Origin: Mesorhizobium sp. WSM3859
Lineage (GTDB): Bacteria; Pseudomonadota; Alphaproteobacteria; Rhizobiales; Rhizobiaceae
Length of the DNA stretch: 64,000 bases
Assembly (NCBI RefSeq): GCF_002295065.1
Contig: NZ_NSGG01000020.1
Location: 1-64,000, forward strand
Direction of reading: 5' to 3'
Under the pieces are notes generated by a model. That model was given only the letters and a program-made list of their open reading frames with translations, made no database searches and was not told where the DNA came from. Numbering within the stretch: position 1 is the first letter of the stretch; every line of letters begins with the position of its first letter. Shown here in pieces: positions 1 to 8,373 of this stretch. A program made the translations under genes and the position numbers.

Positions 1-74
1 AAGCGATTCGTGTGTCATCCCCAGCGTAGAATCACAACCGATTCCGCACTGCAATGCCTATCTTAGCGCCTATG

Positions 75-118
75 CCCTTGAGGGGGAGATGTCCGGCAGG
101 ACAGAGAGGGGGGCCTCG
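75..118. repeat. Single arm of family A palindromic repeat
   Basis: A G-rich hairpin end (GGGGGAGATGTCCGGCAGG) runs into AGAGAGGGGGG. It matches one arm of the paired family A elements at 805, 12005, 34252, 48562 and 62378. No partner arm is visible before the window edge, so it is a lone or degenerate copy. It lies just 3' of the yceH-like gene. Confidence 0.8.
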
Positions 119-137
119 CACCAACGTTTCTGGTGAG

Positions 138-770
138 CTACCCGCCCAGCGCCTCGATCTTCGCCCGCAATGCCGCGACTTCTTCCTCCAGCGCCCTCAC
201 CCGCTCCTCGAGGCCAGCATCCGCAACTTTCGCCGCCGGCTGCCAAGGCGCCGCGACCGCCGCCGCTTCCACAGGTCCGCTTAGCAAATGAACGTAGCGC
301 TCCTCGCGCTGACCGGGCGCGCGTTCGAGCAGCTGGATCAACGGCGGCCGCCGACCGATCATCAGGTCGAGATTGTCGCGCAGCTCCTCGATCGAGGCAA
401 AGCGCGCCATGCGTTCAGAACGGGCCAGCAGCTCATGCGCCGTCTGCGCCCCGCGCAGCAGCAAAAGCCCGATCACCGCGATCTGCGGCGTGGTCAGCGA
501 AAAGCGTTGCGCCATCAGATGCTCGTAGCGCTCGACACGCGAGGCGAAGGCTTGGCGCACCAGCCCCTTCTGCTCGAGCGAGCTCAGCGCCCGCCTGATC
601 TCGGTCAGTTCCAGCGCCATCACCGGCTCGCGCGCCGTCTTCTGGTTCGCGGCCTGGTGCGCGCCGTTGAGCGTCAGTGGATAGACGTCCGGCGTCAGCT
701 CCTTCTTCTCGATCAGCGAGCCGAGCACGCGCGCTTCGACAGCGGAGAGGATGGGGAGATCTTCGCTCAT
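138..770 (-). CDS. YceH family protein (DUF480)
   Basis: A 210-residue protein with two winged-helix-like repeats typical of the YceH/DUF480 family. It opens with LSAVEARVLGSLIEKKELTP, and the family motifs YPLTLN and ALNQK-like AANQKTAREPVM follow. A C-terminal coiled coil (LEERVRALEEEVAALRAKIEALGG region) fits the family. The molecular role is not established. An open frame continues 69 bases upstream, but that part is encoded by a family A repeat, so I place the start at the ATG of MSEDLPIL. The gene stands alone, with repeats on both sides. Confidence 0.88.
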   Translation of the reverse strand: MSEDLPILSAVEARVLGSLIEKKELTPDVYPLTLNGAHQAANQKTAREPVMALELTEIRRALSSLEQKGLVRQAFASRVERYEHLMAQRFSLTTPQIAVIGLLLLRGAQTAHELLARSERMARFASIEELRDNLDLMIGRRPPLIQLLERAPGQREERYVHLLSGPVEAAAVAAPWQPAAKVADAGLEERVRALEEEVAALRAKIEALGG

Positions 771-804
771 TGAGTTGCCTATCCTTTGAGGCTGGAGGGA
801 CAGC

Positions 805-962
805 ACCCCCCTCTGGCCTGCCGGCCATCTCCCCCGCAAGGGGGGAGATCAGCAGTTGCAGCGCCGCTCGCCCATTGTTGCAACGCCGGAGATTAGCGAA
901 AGCCGGAATGACAGCCAATCTCCCCCCTTGCGGGGGAGATGTCCGGCAGGACAGAGGGGGGT
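805..962. repeat. Family A composite palindromic element (~158 bp)
   Basis: Two inverted arms of about 44 bp (805-850 and 919-962) each hold a short CCCCC...GGGGG hairpin and a GGCCTGCCGGCC-type core. They flank a ~68-bp centre. The layout and parts of the centre match the copies at 34252, 48562 and 62378. It lies between the yceH-like gene and the end of sdhB. Confidence 0.88.
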
Positions 963-1002
963 GTGAAGGAACGCTGCGCTGGCCGCGAGCGAAATCGCCC
1001 GA

Positions 1003-1782
1003 CTAAACCCTTCTCTCCACCATCATCTTCTTGATTTCGGCAATTGCTTTCGCAGGGTTCAGCCCCTTCGGGCAGGTCTGCGCGCAGTTCATGATGGTGT
1101 GGCAGCGGTAGAGCCGGAACGGATCTTCGAGATTGTCGAGCCGTTCGCCCGTCGCCTCGTCGCGGCTGTCGATCAGCCAGCGATAGGCCTGCAGCAGGGT
1201 GGCCGGGCCGAGATAGCGCTCGCCGTTCCACCAGTAGCTCGGGCACGAGGTCGAGCAGCAGGCGCACAGGATGCACTCGTAGAGCCCGTCGAGCTTCTCG
1301 CGATCCTCATGGCTCTGCAGCCATTCCTTGGCCGGCGTCGGCGACACGGTCTGCAGCCAGGGCTGGATCGAAGCGTGCTGGGCGTAGAAGTTCGTGAGGT
1401 CGGGCACCAGGTCCTTGATCACAGCCATGTGCGGCAGCGGATAGACCTTCACGGCGCCGGAAATGTCCTCCGCGCCTTTGGTGCAGGCCAGCGTGTTCGA
1501 GCCGTCGATGTTCATGGCGCAGGAGCCGCAAATGCCTTCGCGGCAGGAGCGGCGCAGCGTCAGCGTCGGGTCGATCTTGTTCTTGATCCACAGAAGCGCG
1601 TCCAGCACCATCGGGCCGCAATCGTCCATGTCGACGAAATAGGTGTCCATGCGCGGGTTTCCGCCGTCATCCGGCGACCAGCGGTAGATGCGGTATTCGC
1701 GCAGATTGGTGGCGCCCTCCGGCTTCGGCCAGGTCTTACCCTGCTGGACCTTGGAATTCTTGGGAAGCGTGAGTTCGACCAT
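1003..1782 (-). CDS. sdhB: Succinate dehydrogenase iron-sulfur subunit
   Basis: A 259-residue iron-sulfur subunit of respiratory complex II. It passes electrons from the SdhA flavin to ubiquinone through three clusters. The plant-type 2Fe-2S ligands are C80, C85, C88 and C100 (SCREGICGSC). The C-terminal domain carries C170-x2-C-x2-C-x3-CP and C227...C233...C237P for the 4Fe-4S and 3Fe-4S clusters. The length is normal for the family. The start codon overlaps the stop of the DUF3052 gene (TAATG), which implies translational coupling. It is the last gene of the sdhCDA-DUF3052-sdhB operon. Confidence 0.98.
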   Translation of the reverse strand: MVELTLPKNSKVQQGKTWPKPEGATNLREYRIYRWSPDDGGNPRMDTYFVDMDDCGPMVLDALLWIKNKIDPTLTLRRSCREGICGSCAMNIDGSNTLACTKGAEDISGAVKVYPLPHMAVIKDLVPDLTNFYAQHASIQPWLQTVSPTPAKEWLQSHEDREKLDGLYECILCACCSTSCPSYWWNGERYLGPATLLQAYRWLIDSRDEATGERLDNLEDPFRLYRCHTIMNCAQTCPKGLNPAKAIAEIKKMMVERRV

Positions 1783-2216
1783 TATCTGCGGTCCTTTCGG
1801 ATGACGAGCTTCAGCCCGGACCAGATTTCGTTGACGGCGGCGACCTTGACGTCGACCAGGTCGCGCTTCAGCGCCTCCGACCGGATCACGTCCTCGGTGA
1901 CGTCGGTCGGCACTTTCGAGGCCTTCTTCGGCCAGGAGACCCAGATCATGCCGTCGCGTTTGATCGCCGTCTCGATGCTGGCCAGGCCGTCCTCGATCTC
2001 GGCGCGCTGCCGGGTGAAGGCGTGCAAGGCGTCGTATTTGCGGCTACCCGAGATCGCCGACCATTTCGGCAGTCGATCGACCTTGGCGAAGGACACGGCT
2101 TCAGCCAGATCGTCGAGCTCCGGCGGCAGCGCGATGAAGGCGGCGACCATGCCATCCTTCAGGCCGAGCTTGGCCGGAAGGGGCGTGCCGGAATATCCGG
2201 TGGCCGCTAGCGCCAT
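1782..2216 (-). CDS. DUF3052 family protein inside the sdh operon
   Basis: A 144-residue soluble protein. Its N-terminal GYSGTPLPAKLGLKDGM is the hallmark of the DUF3052 family. A later IWVSWPKKASKVPTDVTE segment and a C-terminal WSGLKLVIRKDRR fit the same family. The function is unknown. It starts two bases after the sdhA stop and overlaps the sdhB start, so it is cotranslated with the complex II subunits. That suggests, without proving, a link to SDH. No signal peptide or membrane segment is seen, so it should be cytosolic. Confidence 0.85.
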   Translation of the reverse strand: MALAATGYSGTPLPAKLGLKDGMVAAFIALPPELDDLAEAVSFAKVDRLPKWSAISGSRKYDALHAFTRQRAEIEDGLASIETAIKRDGMIWVSWPKKASKVPTDVTEDVIRSEALKRDLVDVKVAAVNEIWSGLKLVIRKDRR

Positions 2217-2218
2217 GA

Positions 2219-4054
2219 TCAGTACACCCGCGCCTTCGGCGCGATCTTGGCCGGGTTAATGCCGCCGTCCTTTTCCGCCAGCAGCGTCTCGGTGTGCACC
2301 GGCCGGTAGGTGAGCGTCACCTTGCCGTCCTCGCTGACCTGGGCCAGCGTGTGCTTGCGCCAGTTGGCGTCGTCGCGGGCCGAGAAATCCTCCCGCGCAT
2401 GCGCGCCGCGGCTCTCCTTGCGCGCCGCGGCGCCATAGACCGTCGTGATGGCGTTGGCCATCAGGTTTTCCAGCTCCAGCGTCTCGACGAGGTCGGAATT
2501 CCAGATCATCGAGCGGTCGGTGACCTTGATGTCCTTGAGCTCGCCCCAGATCTCGGAAATGCGCTTGCAGCCATTGTCGAGCGATTCCTGCGTGCGGAAA
2601 ACTGCCGCGTCTTCCTGCATCGCCCGCTGCATTTTCTCCCTCAGCACCGCCGTCGGCGTCGAGCCGTTGGCGTGGCGCAGCCTGTCGAAGCGGTCCATGA
2701 TCTTCTCGACCGAGGCCGCGTTGGGCGCAGGGATGGGCGAATTGCGGTCGATCACCTCGCCGGCGCGCAGCGCCGCGGCTCGGCCGAAGACGACAAGATC
2801 AATCAGCGAGTTGGAGCCCAGCCGGTTGGCGCCGTGCACGGACGCGCACGCGGCCTCGCCCACCGCCATCAGACCGGGCAGCACGCGGTCGGGATTCTCG
2901 GCCGCCGGGTCGAGCACCTCGCCCCAATAATTGGTCGGCACGCCGCCCATATTGTAGTGCACCGTCGGCAGCACCGGGATCGGCTCCTTGGTGAGATCGA
3001 CGCCGGCGAAAATCTTCGCCGATTCCGAAATGCCGGGCAGCCGCTCATGCAGCACCGCCGGATCGAGATGGTCGAGATGCAGGAAGATGTGATCCTTCTT
3101 CGGCCCGACGCCGCGACCTTCGCGGATCTCCATCGTCATGCAGCGCGAGACCACATCGCGCGAGGCTAGGTCCTTTGCGGATGGTGCATAGCGCTCCATG
3201 AAGCGCTCGCCTTCGGAATTGACCAGATAGCCGCCCTCGCCGCGCGCGCCTTCGGTGATCAGGCAGCCGGCGCCATAGATGCCGGTCGGGTGGAACTGCA
3301 CGAACTCCATGTCCTGCAGCGCAAGCCCGGCTCTGGCCGCCATGCCACCGCCATCGCCGGTGCAGGTATGCGCCGAGGTGGCGGAGAAATAGGCGCGGCC
3401 ATAGCCGCCGGTCGCCAGCACCACCATCTTGGCCGAGAAGCGGTGGATGGTGCCGTCATCGAGGTTCCAGGCCACCACGCCGGTGCAGGTGCCGTCCGGC
3501 GCCGTGATCAGGTCGAGCGCGAAATATTCGATGAAGAACTGCGCATTGTTCTTCAGCGACTGGCCGTAGAGCGTGTGCAGCATGGCATGGCCGGTGCGGT
3601 CGGCGGCCGCGCAGGTGCGCTGCACCGGCGGGCCTTCGCCGAAATTCATCATCATGCCGCCGAAGGGCCGCTGGTAGATCTTGCCCTCTTCGGTGCGCGA
3701 GAACGGCACGCCGTAATGCTCGAGCTCGTAGACGGCGGCGGGCGCCTCGCGCACCATATATTCCTGCGCGTCGATGTCGCCCAGCCAGTCCGATCCCTTG
3801 ACGGTGTCGAAGAGGTGCCACTGCCAGTTGTCGGGGCCCATATTGGCGAGCGAGGCGGCGATGCCACCCTGCGCGGCAACCGTGTGCGAGCGGGTCGGGA
3901 ACACCTTGGTGATGCAGGCGGTGCGCAGCCCCTGCTCGGCCATGCCGAGCGTGGCGCGCAGGCCGGCGCCGCCGGCGCCGACGATCACCACATCGAATTT
4001 GTGATCGACAAAAGTGTAGGCTGAAGCCGTGCCGGCTGTATTTGCGTTGGCCAA
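2219..4054 (-). CDS. sdhA: Succinate dehydrogenase flavoprotein subunit
   Basis: A 611-residue catalytic subunit that oxidises succinate to fumarate. The FAD-binding GAGGAG motif is at residues 27-32. The covalent flavin histidine is H57, in RSHTVAAQGG. The substrate-site segment QFHPTGIYGAGCLITEGARG and the late HGANRLGSNSL motif are intact. The C-terminus (DDANWRKHTL, RPVHTETL) is typical of alphaproteobacterial SdhA. It follows sdhD by four bases and is followed by the DUF3052 gene. Confidence 0.99.
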   Translation of the reverse strand: MANANTAGTASAYTFVDHKFDVVIVGAGGAGLRATLGMAEQGLRTACITKVFPTRSHTVAAQGGIAASLANMGPDNWQWHLFDTVKGSDWLGDIDAQEYMVREAPAAVYELEHYGVPFSRTEEGKIYQRPFGGMMMNFGEGPPVQRTCAAADRTGHAMLHTLYGQSLKNNAQFFIEYFALDLITAPDGTCTGVVAWNLDDGTIHRFSAKMVVLATGGYGRAYFSATSAHTCTGDGGGMAARAGLALQDMEFVQFHPTGIYGAGCLITEGARGEGGYLVNSEGERFMERYAPSAKDLASRDVVSRCMTMEIREGRGVGPKKDHIFLHLDHLDPAVLHERLPGISESAKIFAGVDLTKEPIPVLPTVHYNMGGVPTNYWGEVLDPAAENPDRVLPGLMAVGEAACASVHGANRLGSNSLIDLVVFGRAAALRAGEVIDRNSPIPAPNAASVEKIMDRFDRLRHANGSTPTAVLREKMQRAMQEDAAVFRTQESLDNGCKRISEIWGELKDIKVTDRSMIWNSDLVETLELENLMANAITTVYGAAARKESRGAHAREDFSARDDANWRKHTLAQVSEDGKVTLTYRPVHTETLLAEKDGGINPAKIAPKARVY

Positions 4055-4058
4055 AACG

Positions 4059-4454
4059 TCAGCCTCCGAATGCGAGTTTGAGCAGGGCGAACAGCGAAGC
4101 GACGCCGACTGCGACTGGGAAGAAGGTGTTGAGCGCGATCAGCGCCAGCTTCATGCCCTCGCCATGCACATAGTCCTCGATAATGACCTGCATGCCGAGC
4201 CGCATGTGATAAAGGCCGGAGATCAGCACCAGCGCCAGCACCAGCGCCACGAACGGGTTGGCGAGTGCCGCCCGCACTTCCGTGTAGCCGTGGCCGTTGA
4301 CCGCGATCAGGAAGCCGACGAAGAACAACAGCAGTGGGATATTGGCGATTGCCGTCAGCCGCTGGCGCCAGAAATGCTGCGTGCCCTCGCGGGCCGAGCC
4401 CAGGCCGCGCACCTTGGCGAGCGGCGTACGCATATCGGTGTTGTTCGCGCTCAT
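4059..4454 (-). CDS. sdhD: Succinate dehydrogenase membrane anchor subunit
   Basis: A 131-residue hydrophobic anchor with three predicted transmembrane helices (about 38-54, 67-86 and 103-127). H83 in GLYHMRLG is the likely heme b axial ligand. D94-Y95 match the conserved quinone-site Asp-Tyr, with the same spacing as E. coli SdhD H71/D82/Y83. I start at MSANNTDM because its ATG overlaps the sdhC stop (ATGA). A longer open frame upstream only shadows sdhC. Confidence 0.95.
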   Translation of the reverse strand: MSANNTDMRTPLAKVRGLGSAREGTQHFWRQRLTAIANIPLLLFFVGFLIAVNGHGYTEVRAALANPFVALVLALVLISGLYHMRLGMQVIIEDYVHGEGMKLALIALNTFFPVAVGVASLFALLKLAFGG

Positions 4455-4876
4455 CAGAAAGCCCCCCGCGCCCCATAGCCGGCTATCCAGATCAGGAGCG
4501 TCAGCACGATCGAGCCGGCGAGTGTCGCCCATGCGATCTTCGAGGCGGTGTGTTTTTCGAGCCCCGCGCCGGTATCCCAGATGAGGTGGCGAAGCCCGCC
4601 CAGCATGTGGTGCATCAGCGCCCAGGTGTAACCGAACAGAACCAGCCGGCCGAGCCAGGAACCGAAGGCCCAGTCGACCCAGTCGAAGGCGGCCTGCGAG
4701 CTCGAAGCGGCGATCAGCCACGCCGCCACCAGCAGCGTACCGAAATAAAGCGCGCCGCCGGTGATGCGATGGATGATCGACATCGTCATCGTGATCGGCG
4801 GCCGGTAGATCGTCAGATGCGGCGAGAGCGGTCGTTCACGTCTGGCAACTGCGCGGGTGGCTGGTGATTTGCTCAT
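4454..4876 (-). CDS. sdhC: Succinate dehydrogenase cytochrome b556 subunit
   Basis: A 140-residue membrane subunit with three helices. The family signatures are RPLSPHLTIYRPPIT near residue 16, SIIHRITG (S33, R37; quinone site) and HHMLGGLRHLIWD. In the last motif H90 is the probable heme ligand, spaced seven residues from H97 as in E. coli H84/H91. It is the first gene of the operon, with a GGGGGAG ribosome-binding site just before the ATG. Confidence 0.97.
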   Translation of the reverse strand: MSKSPATRAVARRERPLSPHLTIYRPPITMTMSIIHRITGGALYFGTLLVAAWLIAASSSQAAFDWVDWAFGSWLGRLVLFGYTWALMHHMLGGLRHLIWDTGAGLEKHTASKIAWATLAGSIVLTLLIWIAGYGARGAF

Positions 4877-4956
4877 GGCTCCCCCAGTTCGGCATCTCTG
4901 AAGCCGGATGGGAAATGCGGCGTTTGCCGCCCTCCTATATGGCTCCGGACAGGCGG

Positions 4957-4985
4957 TTTCTAATGCTCTTTTTGCACCGCGTCAA
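4957..4985 (-). promoter_or_regulatory. Candidate sigma-70-type promoter of the sdh operon
   Basis: On the minus strand TTGACG (4985-4980) is followed after 17 bases by TAGAAA (4962-4957), about 80 bases upstream of sdhC. The -35 match is good and the -10 match is weak. The rest of 4877-5115 shows no gene. Confidence 0.4.
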
Positions 4986-5115
4986 AGCCGGAAAATCGTT
5001 TTGGAAACATCATTTAGTCTGACAAACCGGTGGTCGCGCGCTTCAATCGATTAGCGGCTGTTTCGAAGCCGGCGCAAGGTCTCGTTGCAGTGCAGCAAGA
5101 TCGCGCGCCGGGTGG

Positions 5116-5244
5116 GTTGAGATTCAGGTCAGGCCGAGTCGAAAATGGCAGGTTCCGAGAACCGGAGCGGAGCGTACTTAGAGTACGTGAGCACCGGAAG
5201 CGCAGGAAGCTGCCGTTTGCAGGCCGGCCTCACCTGAAGATCAG
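5116..5244. repeat. Family F structured repeat, copy 1 (~129 bp)
   Basis: About 129 bp nearly identical in layout to 35690-35819. Both open with GTTGAGATTCAGGTCAGGCC and end with CACCTGAA.ATCAGC. The centre is a hairpin (CGTACT-TAG-AGTACG). The loop differs between copies but pairing is kept. It lies directly 3' of a minus-strand lipoprotein gene, as does the other copy. Confidence 0.85.
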
Positions 5245-5252
5245 CCCGCCTG

Positions 5253-5750
5253 CTATCTGCGACAGGTCTGCGGGGTAGATCCCCTCTTCATCACCAGCGC
5301 CTCGCGGCCGTCGATCACGATTGCGTCATGCGTAGCCGCTTCCTGGTAGCGGCTGCTCTGGTTGGCCGGCGAGGCGGCAAACTCCTCGGTCGAGCCGTCC
5401 GGCCGGACCACGCGCAGCGACGAACCGAGATTCTGGATGGTGATCACGCCGCCATTGCCGCATCTGTAGGTGGCCGTCCCGATGCCGGATCGCGGCACGG
5501 TGAGGTCGGTGACGATCTTGGTTGCGGGCGCAGGCGTCTTGACCGTTGCGGATGCCGGGGCCGTTGCAGTTAGCGGGGGCGTTGCAACTGCGGACGGCGC
5601 GGGTGCGGTGGACTGCGGGGCCGGAGCAGGCGACACCGAGGGCGGCGCGGCACTCGCCGCCTTCGGCGCGCCGTCCTGCGGCACGCAGGCCGCGGCCGCG
5701 AGAAGCAGCGGGATGGTGATCGACACCCGAACCGTGTGGCCAAAGCTCAT
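5253..5750 (-). CDS. Putative MliC-like lipoprotein
   Basis: A 165-residue predicted lipoprotein. The signal peptide ends in LLLAAAAC, with the lipidated Cys about 23 residues in. An Ala/Pro-rich linker of about 55 residues follows. The C-terminal ~85-residue domain has two cysteines (YRCGNGG and QTCRR) and the pattern PANQSSRYQEA...IDGREALVMKRG. This resembles MliC/YdhA lysozyme-inhibitor domains, but that is pattern resemblance only. The start is chosen at MSFGHTV to give a proper signal peptide; MPRTKGQR eight codons upstream is the alternative. It is probably anchored in the envelope. Confidence 0.6.
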   Translation of the reverse strand: MSFGHTVRVSITIPLLLAAAACVPQDGAPKAASAAPPSVSPAPAPQSTAPAPSAVATPPLTATAPASATVKTPAPATKIVTDLTVPRSGIGTATYRCGNGGVITIQNLGSSLRVVRPDGSTEEFAASPANQSSRYQEAATHDAIVIDGREALVMKRGSTPQTCRR

Positions 5751-5780
5751 GCGCTGCCCTTTCGTGCGCGGCACGCTACA

Positions 5781-5880
5781 GCAATTCCAGGAAAAGTGTG
5801 AAACGGTTTTCCGTCCGGAATTGCGTCAAAACAAAGAGATAGAGTGGTTTGTCGTTTCCGTTAAACGGCGAACCGCTCTA
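5781..5880. repeat. Family C palindromic repeat
   Basis: It begins GCAATTCCAGGAAAAGTGTG and includes CGGTTTTCCGTCCGGAATTGC, whose ends pair (GCAATTCC/GGAATTGC). AACAAAGAGATAGAG follows. The first ~70 bp recur at 13084-13153, and a trace of the opening is seen at 49414. No gene is seen in this part of the 5751-6093 gap. Confidence 0.85.
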
Positions 5881-6021
5881 GCCACGCGACGCATCAAGAT
5901 CAAGTTCACCCGGAGTCAGCCGGCTGCATGCCTGCCCTGCGGCTGGCAAGAACCGGGCCCTCGAAAATTAACCATGTTCCTTAAGAACCGGCGCCGAAAG
6001 CCCTCCGCCTCTTAACAAAGG

Positions 6022-6036
6022 TTAAGAAAGGGTTAA
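6022..6036 (+). promoter_or_regulatory. Candidate CtrA binding site
   Basis: TTAAGAAAGGGTTAA is a TTAA-N7-TTAA match to the alphaproteobacterial CtrA full site. A further TTAA half-site (6012-6015) lies ten bases upstream. It sits 58 bases before the secreted-protein gene at 6094, in a locally A/T-rich stretch, so cell-cycle control is possible. Confidence 0.4.
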
Positions 6037-6093
6037 TTTCCGATTCGAACCGGAATCCAGGCGCGATCCGTCGCGCCATCAAGGGAGAGCGAC

Positions 6094-6450
6094 ATGCGTT
6101 CGAATTCAGTGCGGGCAAGCGTTGCCGCAGCAATGCTGGCGGGGCTGATCCTGGCGATCGCCGCGCCGGCCGAAGCCGGCTTGCGCCATCACGACCGCGT
6201 CTATGCCGATTCCTTCGGCAATCTCGTCATCGACAGCGCCGCCGGCTACAAGCGCATCATCGTCGGCGAGGGCAAGCTGGCGAAAAAACTTTCCGAATTC
6301 ACCAGCGCCGGCCAGCCGGATGTCGCCTATGACGACGCGGACGAGCCCGGCGCGCCCGGCTGCTACCAGGCGCCGGTGCTGGTGAAGGGGCGCTCCTATA
6401 TGTACGGGCTTTCCGACGGCGAGATGCCCAATCTCAGCCCTTGCCGTTGA
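6094..6450 (+). CDS. Small secreted protein of unknown function
   Basis: A 118-residue protein with a Sec signal peptide (MRSNSVRASVAAAMLAGLIL, cleavage after APAEA near residue 29). The mature part is about 90 residues. It begins LRHHDRVYADSFGNLVID, and two cysteines near the end (GCYQAPV and LSPCR) could form a disulfide. It has a good ribosome-binding site (GGGAGAG). No family was recognised. It is probably periplasmic or secreted. A CtrA-like box lies upstream. Confidence 0.72.
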   Translation: MRSNSVRASVAAAMLAGLILAIAAPAEAGLRHHDRVYADSFGNLVIDSAAGYKRIIVGEGKLAKKLSEFTSAGQPDVAYDDADEPGAPGCYQAPVLVKGRSYMYGLSDGEMPNLSPCR

Positions 6451-6625
6451 CGATCGCCAGCGCCTGGCGCCGCCACGTCGCGCCTGACACGCGCACGTAG
6501 TCGCGAGCGCGGCGTCGGCGCGCCGCAACAGTTCGGCAAAACCCTCGTCGGCTAGAAGTTCGGCCGCGCCGAAGCTGGCGCTGTGCGCAGACCCGTGGAC
6601 ACGAAGTCGCGGGAGCCCACTTGCT

Positions 6626-7822
6626 TCACCCGGCTGCGAGCCGCTCGGCGACGAACGTCGTTTCCGGCCTCTCATAGGACAGCCGCACGCTGTCGCGGCC
6701 GTTCTTCTTGGCCTTGTAGAGCGCTTCGTCGGCGCGCCGCATCAACGGCATCAGCCCTTCGCTGCCGGAGCGCGCGGCGACGCCGAAGCTTGCGGTTACC
6801 CTGGTGCCGGGCGGCAAGCCGTCGACCGCGCCGGCCGAATAGAAGGAGCGGATCGCTTCCGCGAAGAGCCTTGCCGCCCCCAGGTCGCTGAGCGGCAGAA
6901 GCACGGCGAATTCTTCGCCGCCGATGCGGCCGGCGGCTCCGCGCGCGCCGGTGGCGGAACTGAGCTTGGCGGCGAAGTCGGCGATCACCCGGTCGCCGGC
7001 CTCATGCCCGTGCCGGTCGTTCAGCGCCTTGAAATGATCGAGGTCGGCCAGCACCAGGGCGACGGGAAAGCCGGCCTTGCGGCACTGGTCAAGCAGCTGG
7101 GTCGCCCGCTCCTCGAAGCCGCGGCGGTTGAGGATGCCGGAGAGCGGATCGGTGTGGGTCTCGGCCTTCAATGTCCTCATCACGTCGAGCGCCGCGGCCG
7201 TGAACAGGCTAAGCGCGGTCAGAAGCGACAAAAGCGCGTGCGAAAGCAGCGCCGTTGTCCAATAGGACGAGCCGTAGAAACCGTCATAGCTGGGGAACGG
7301 CCCGTGCGCGATGACGACGACCAGCGTGCGGGCGATGAAGTTCAGCCCCGACAACAGCGACAGCGCGAACAGGATCTTTTCGGTCGGACCGTTGTCGCGA
7401 ACCGTTCTCAGTTCCGCCGCGACCAGCAGGCTGAGCGCGCCGAAGCCGAAATTCATGACGAGCACGCGCCAGGTGAGGTCCGGTTGGATGAACATAAACC
7501 ACAGAAAGGCGGCGAGCCCGCCGCCGGTGACGACGCCGATACCGACAAAAGGCACGCGCCGTCCGTAACGCGCGATGATTGCGCTGGAAAGGCAACAGGC
7601 CGCGATCGTGAAGCAGACGTTGGAAACAAGCTTGGTCAGCGCCATGCCGATCGGCAGCGTGAAATATTGCAGCAGGAACCCCGGGGCCGACAGGCAGTAG
7701 CTGGCGCCGAGCACGGCCAGATACGGCCGGTGGCGCTGATAGCGCCACAGCACGAGGAACGCAGCGCCAAGCGCCAGCGCTATCGTCGGATTGAGCAGCG
7801 CTATGAGCAGACCAGTGTCCAA
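6626..7822 (-). CDS. Membrane-bound GGDEF diguanylate cyclase
   Basis: A 398-residue protein. About seven hydrophobic segments in the first ~215 residues are followed by a cytosolic GGDEF domain (about 222-385). DPLSGILNRRGF opens the domain, ADLDHFKALND carries the metal-binding Asp near 260, and the active-site motif is GGEEF (301-305). These features predict synthesis of cyclic di-GMP. The RxxD inhibitory site expected just before GGEEF is absent (GARGAAGRI), so product feedback may be lacking. The N-terminal membrane sensor is of unknown ligand. It is monocistronic, with no EAL domain. Confidence 0.93.
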   Translation of the reverse strand: MDTGLLIALLNPTIALALGAAFLVLWRYQRHRPYLAVLGASYCLSAPGFLLQYFTLPIGMALTKLVSNVCFTIAACCLSSAIIARYGRRVPFVGIGVVTGGGLAAFLWFMFIQPDLTWRVLVMNFGFGALSLLVAAELRTVRDNGPTEKILFALSLLSGLNFIARTLVVVIAHGPFPSYDGFYGSSYWTTALLSHALLSLLTALSLFTAAALDVMRTLKAETHTDPLSGILNRRGFEERATQLLDQCRKAGFPVALVLADLDHFKALNDRHGHEAGDRVIADFAAKLSSATGARGAAGRIGGEEFAVLLPLSDLGAARLFAEAIRSFYSAGAVDGLPPGTRVTASFGVAARSGSEGLMPLMRRADEALYKAKKNGRDSVRLSYERPETTFVAERLAAG

Positions 7823-7987
7823 AGGACTGCGACTTTCCCCAACTTACCCAAGGAGAGATACTAGGGCGCAAGCCCAAACAAGCGGTTAAGCCCTCCGGCA
7901 GATAGGGTCGCGAGACCGTGGGGAACCGGGCTTGCCGGAGCAGCGTTGTCCGGCCAGACTGGAGACGCCAGACAGGAGACGATTGCG

Positions 7988-8293
7988 ATGGCCGACACGA
8001 TCACTTTGACCGATCACGATGAAATCCGTTCCTGGGCGGCGGCGCGGGCCGGCTTTCCGGCCATTGTCGACGTATCTCCGGAGCCTGGCACGCAGGCCAT
8101 GCTTCGTCTGGTGTTTGATCAGCAGGCCTATGAGGACGAGGACCGGCCGGAACGCCCGCCCAACGCCGGCGGCTACGAGTTGGTCGAATGGGACGAGTGG
8201 TTCAAGATCTTCGACGACCGCCAGCTGGCATTGGTCGTCGCCGCCGACGAGCCCGGCCGGCGTGAGGAGTTTCACGAGATCATCCGCAGGTAA
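7988..8293 (+). CDS. Small conserved cytosolic protein
   Basis: A 101-residue acidic protein with the pattern TDHDEIRSWAAARAGFPAIVD...LRLVFD...LVEWDEWFKIFDDRQLALVV...EEFHEIIRR. This pattern occurs in small alphaproteobacterial proteins, some mislabelled as glucan branching enzyme, whose function is unknown. The start is the ATG after CAGGAGACGATTGCG, which gives a good Shine-Dalgarno. An upstream in-frame ATG at 7946 lacks one. No signal peptide or membrane segment is seen. Confidence 0.75.
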   Translation: MADTITLTDHDEIRSWAAARAGFPAIVDVSPEPGTQAMLRLVFDQQAYEDEDRPERPPNAGGYELVEWDEWFKIFDDRQLALVVAADEPGRREEFHEIIRR

Positions 8294-8373
8294 GTTTTCT
8301 GGCACGGAAATTTCGGCCGGTCGGATATGCTGCGTTGGCATGCCTTGGCAATTGGCCGGAACGCCCATCGCAA

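Noticed and set aside
6036..6062. GATTCGAACCGGAATCC as a tRNA T-arm
   Set aside because: No acceptor, D or anticodon stems can be built around it.
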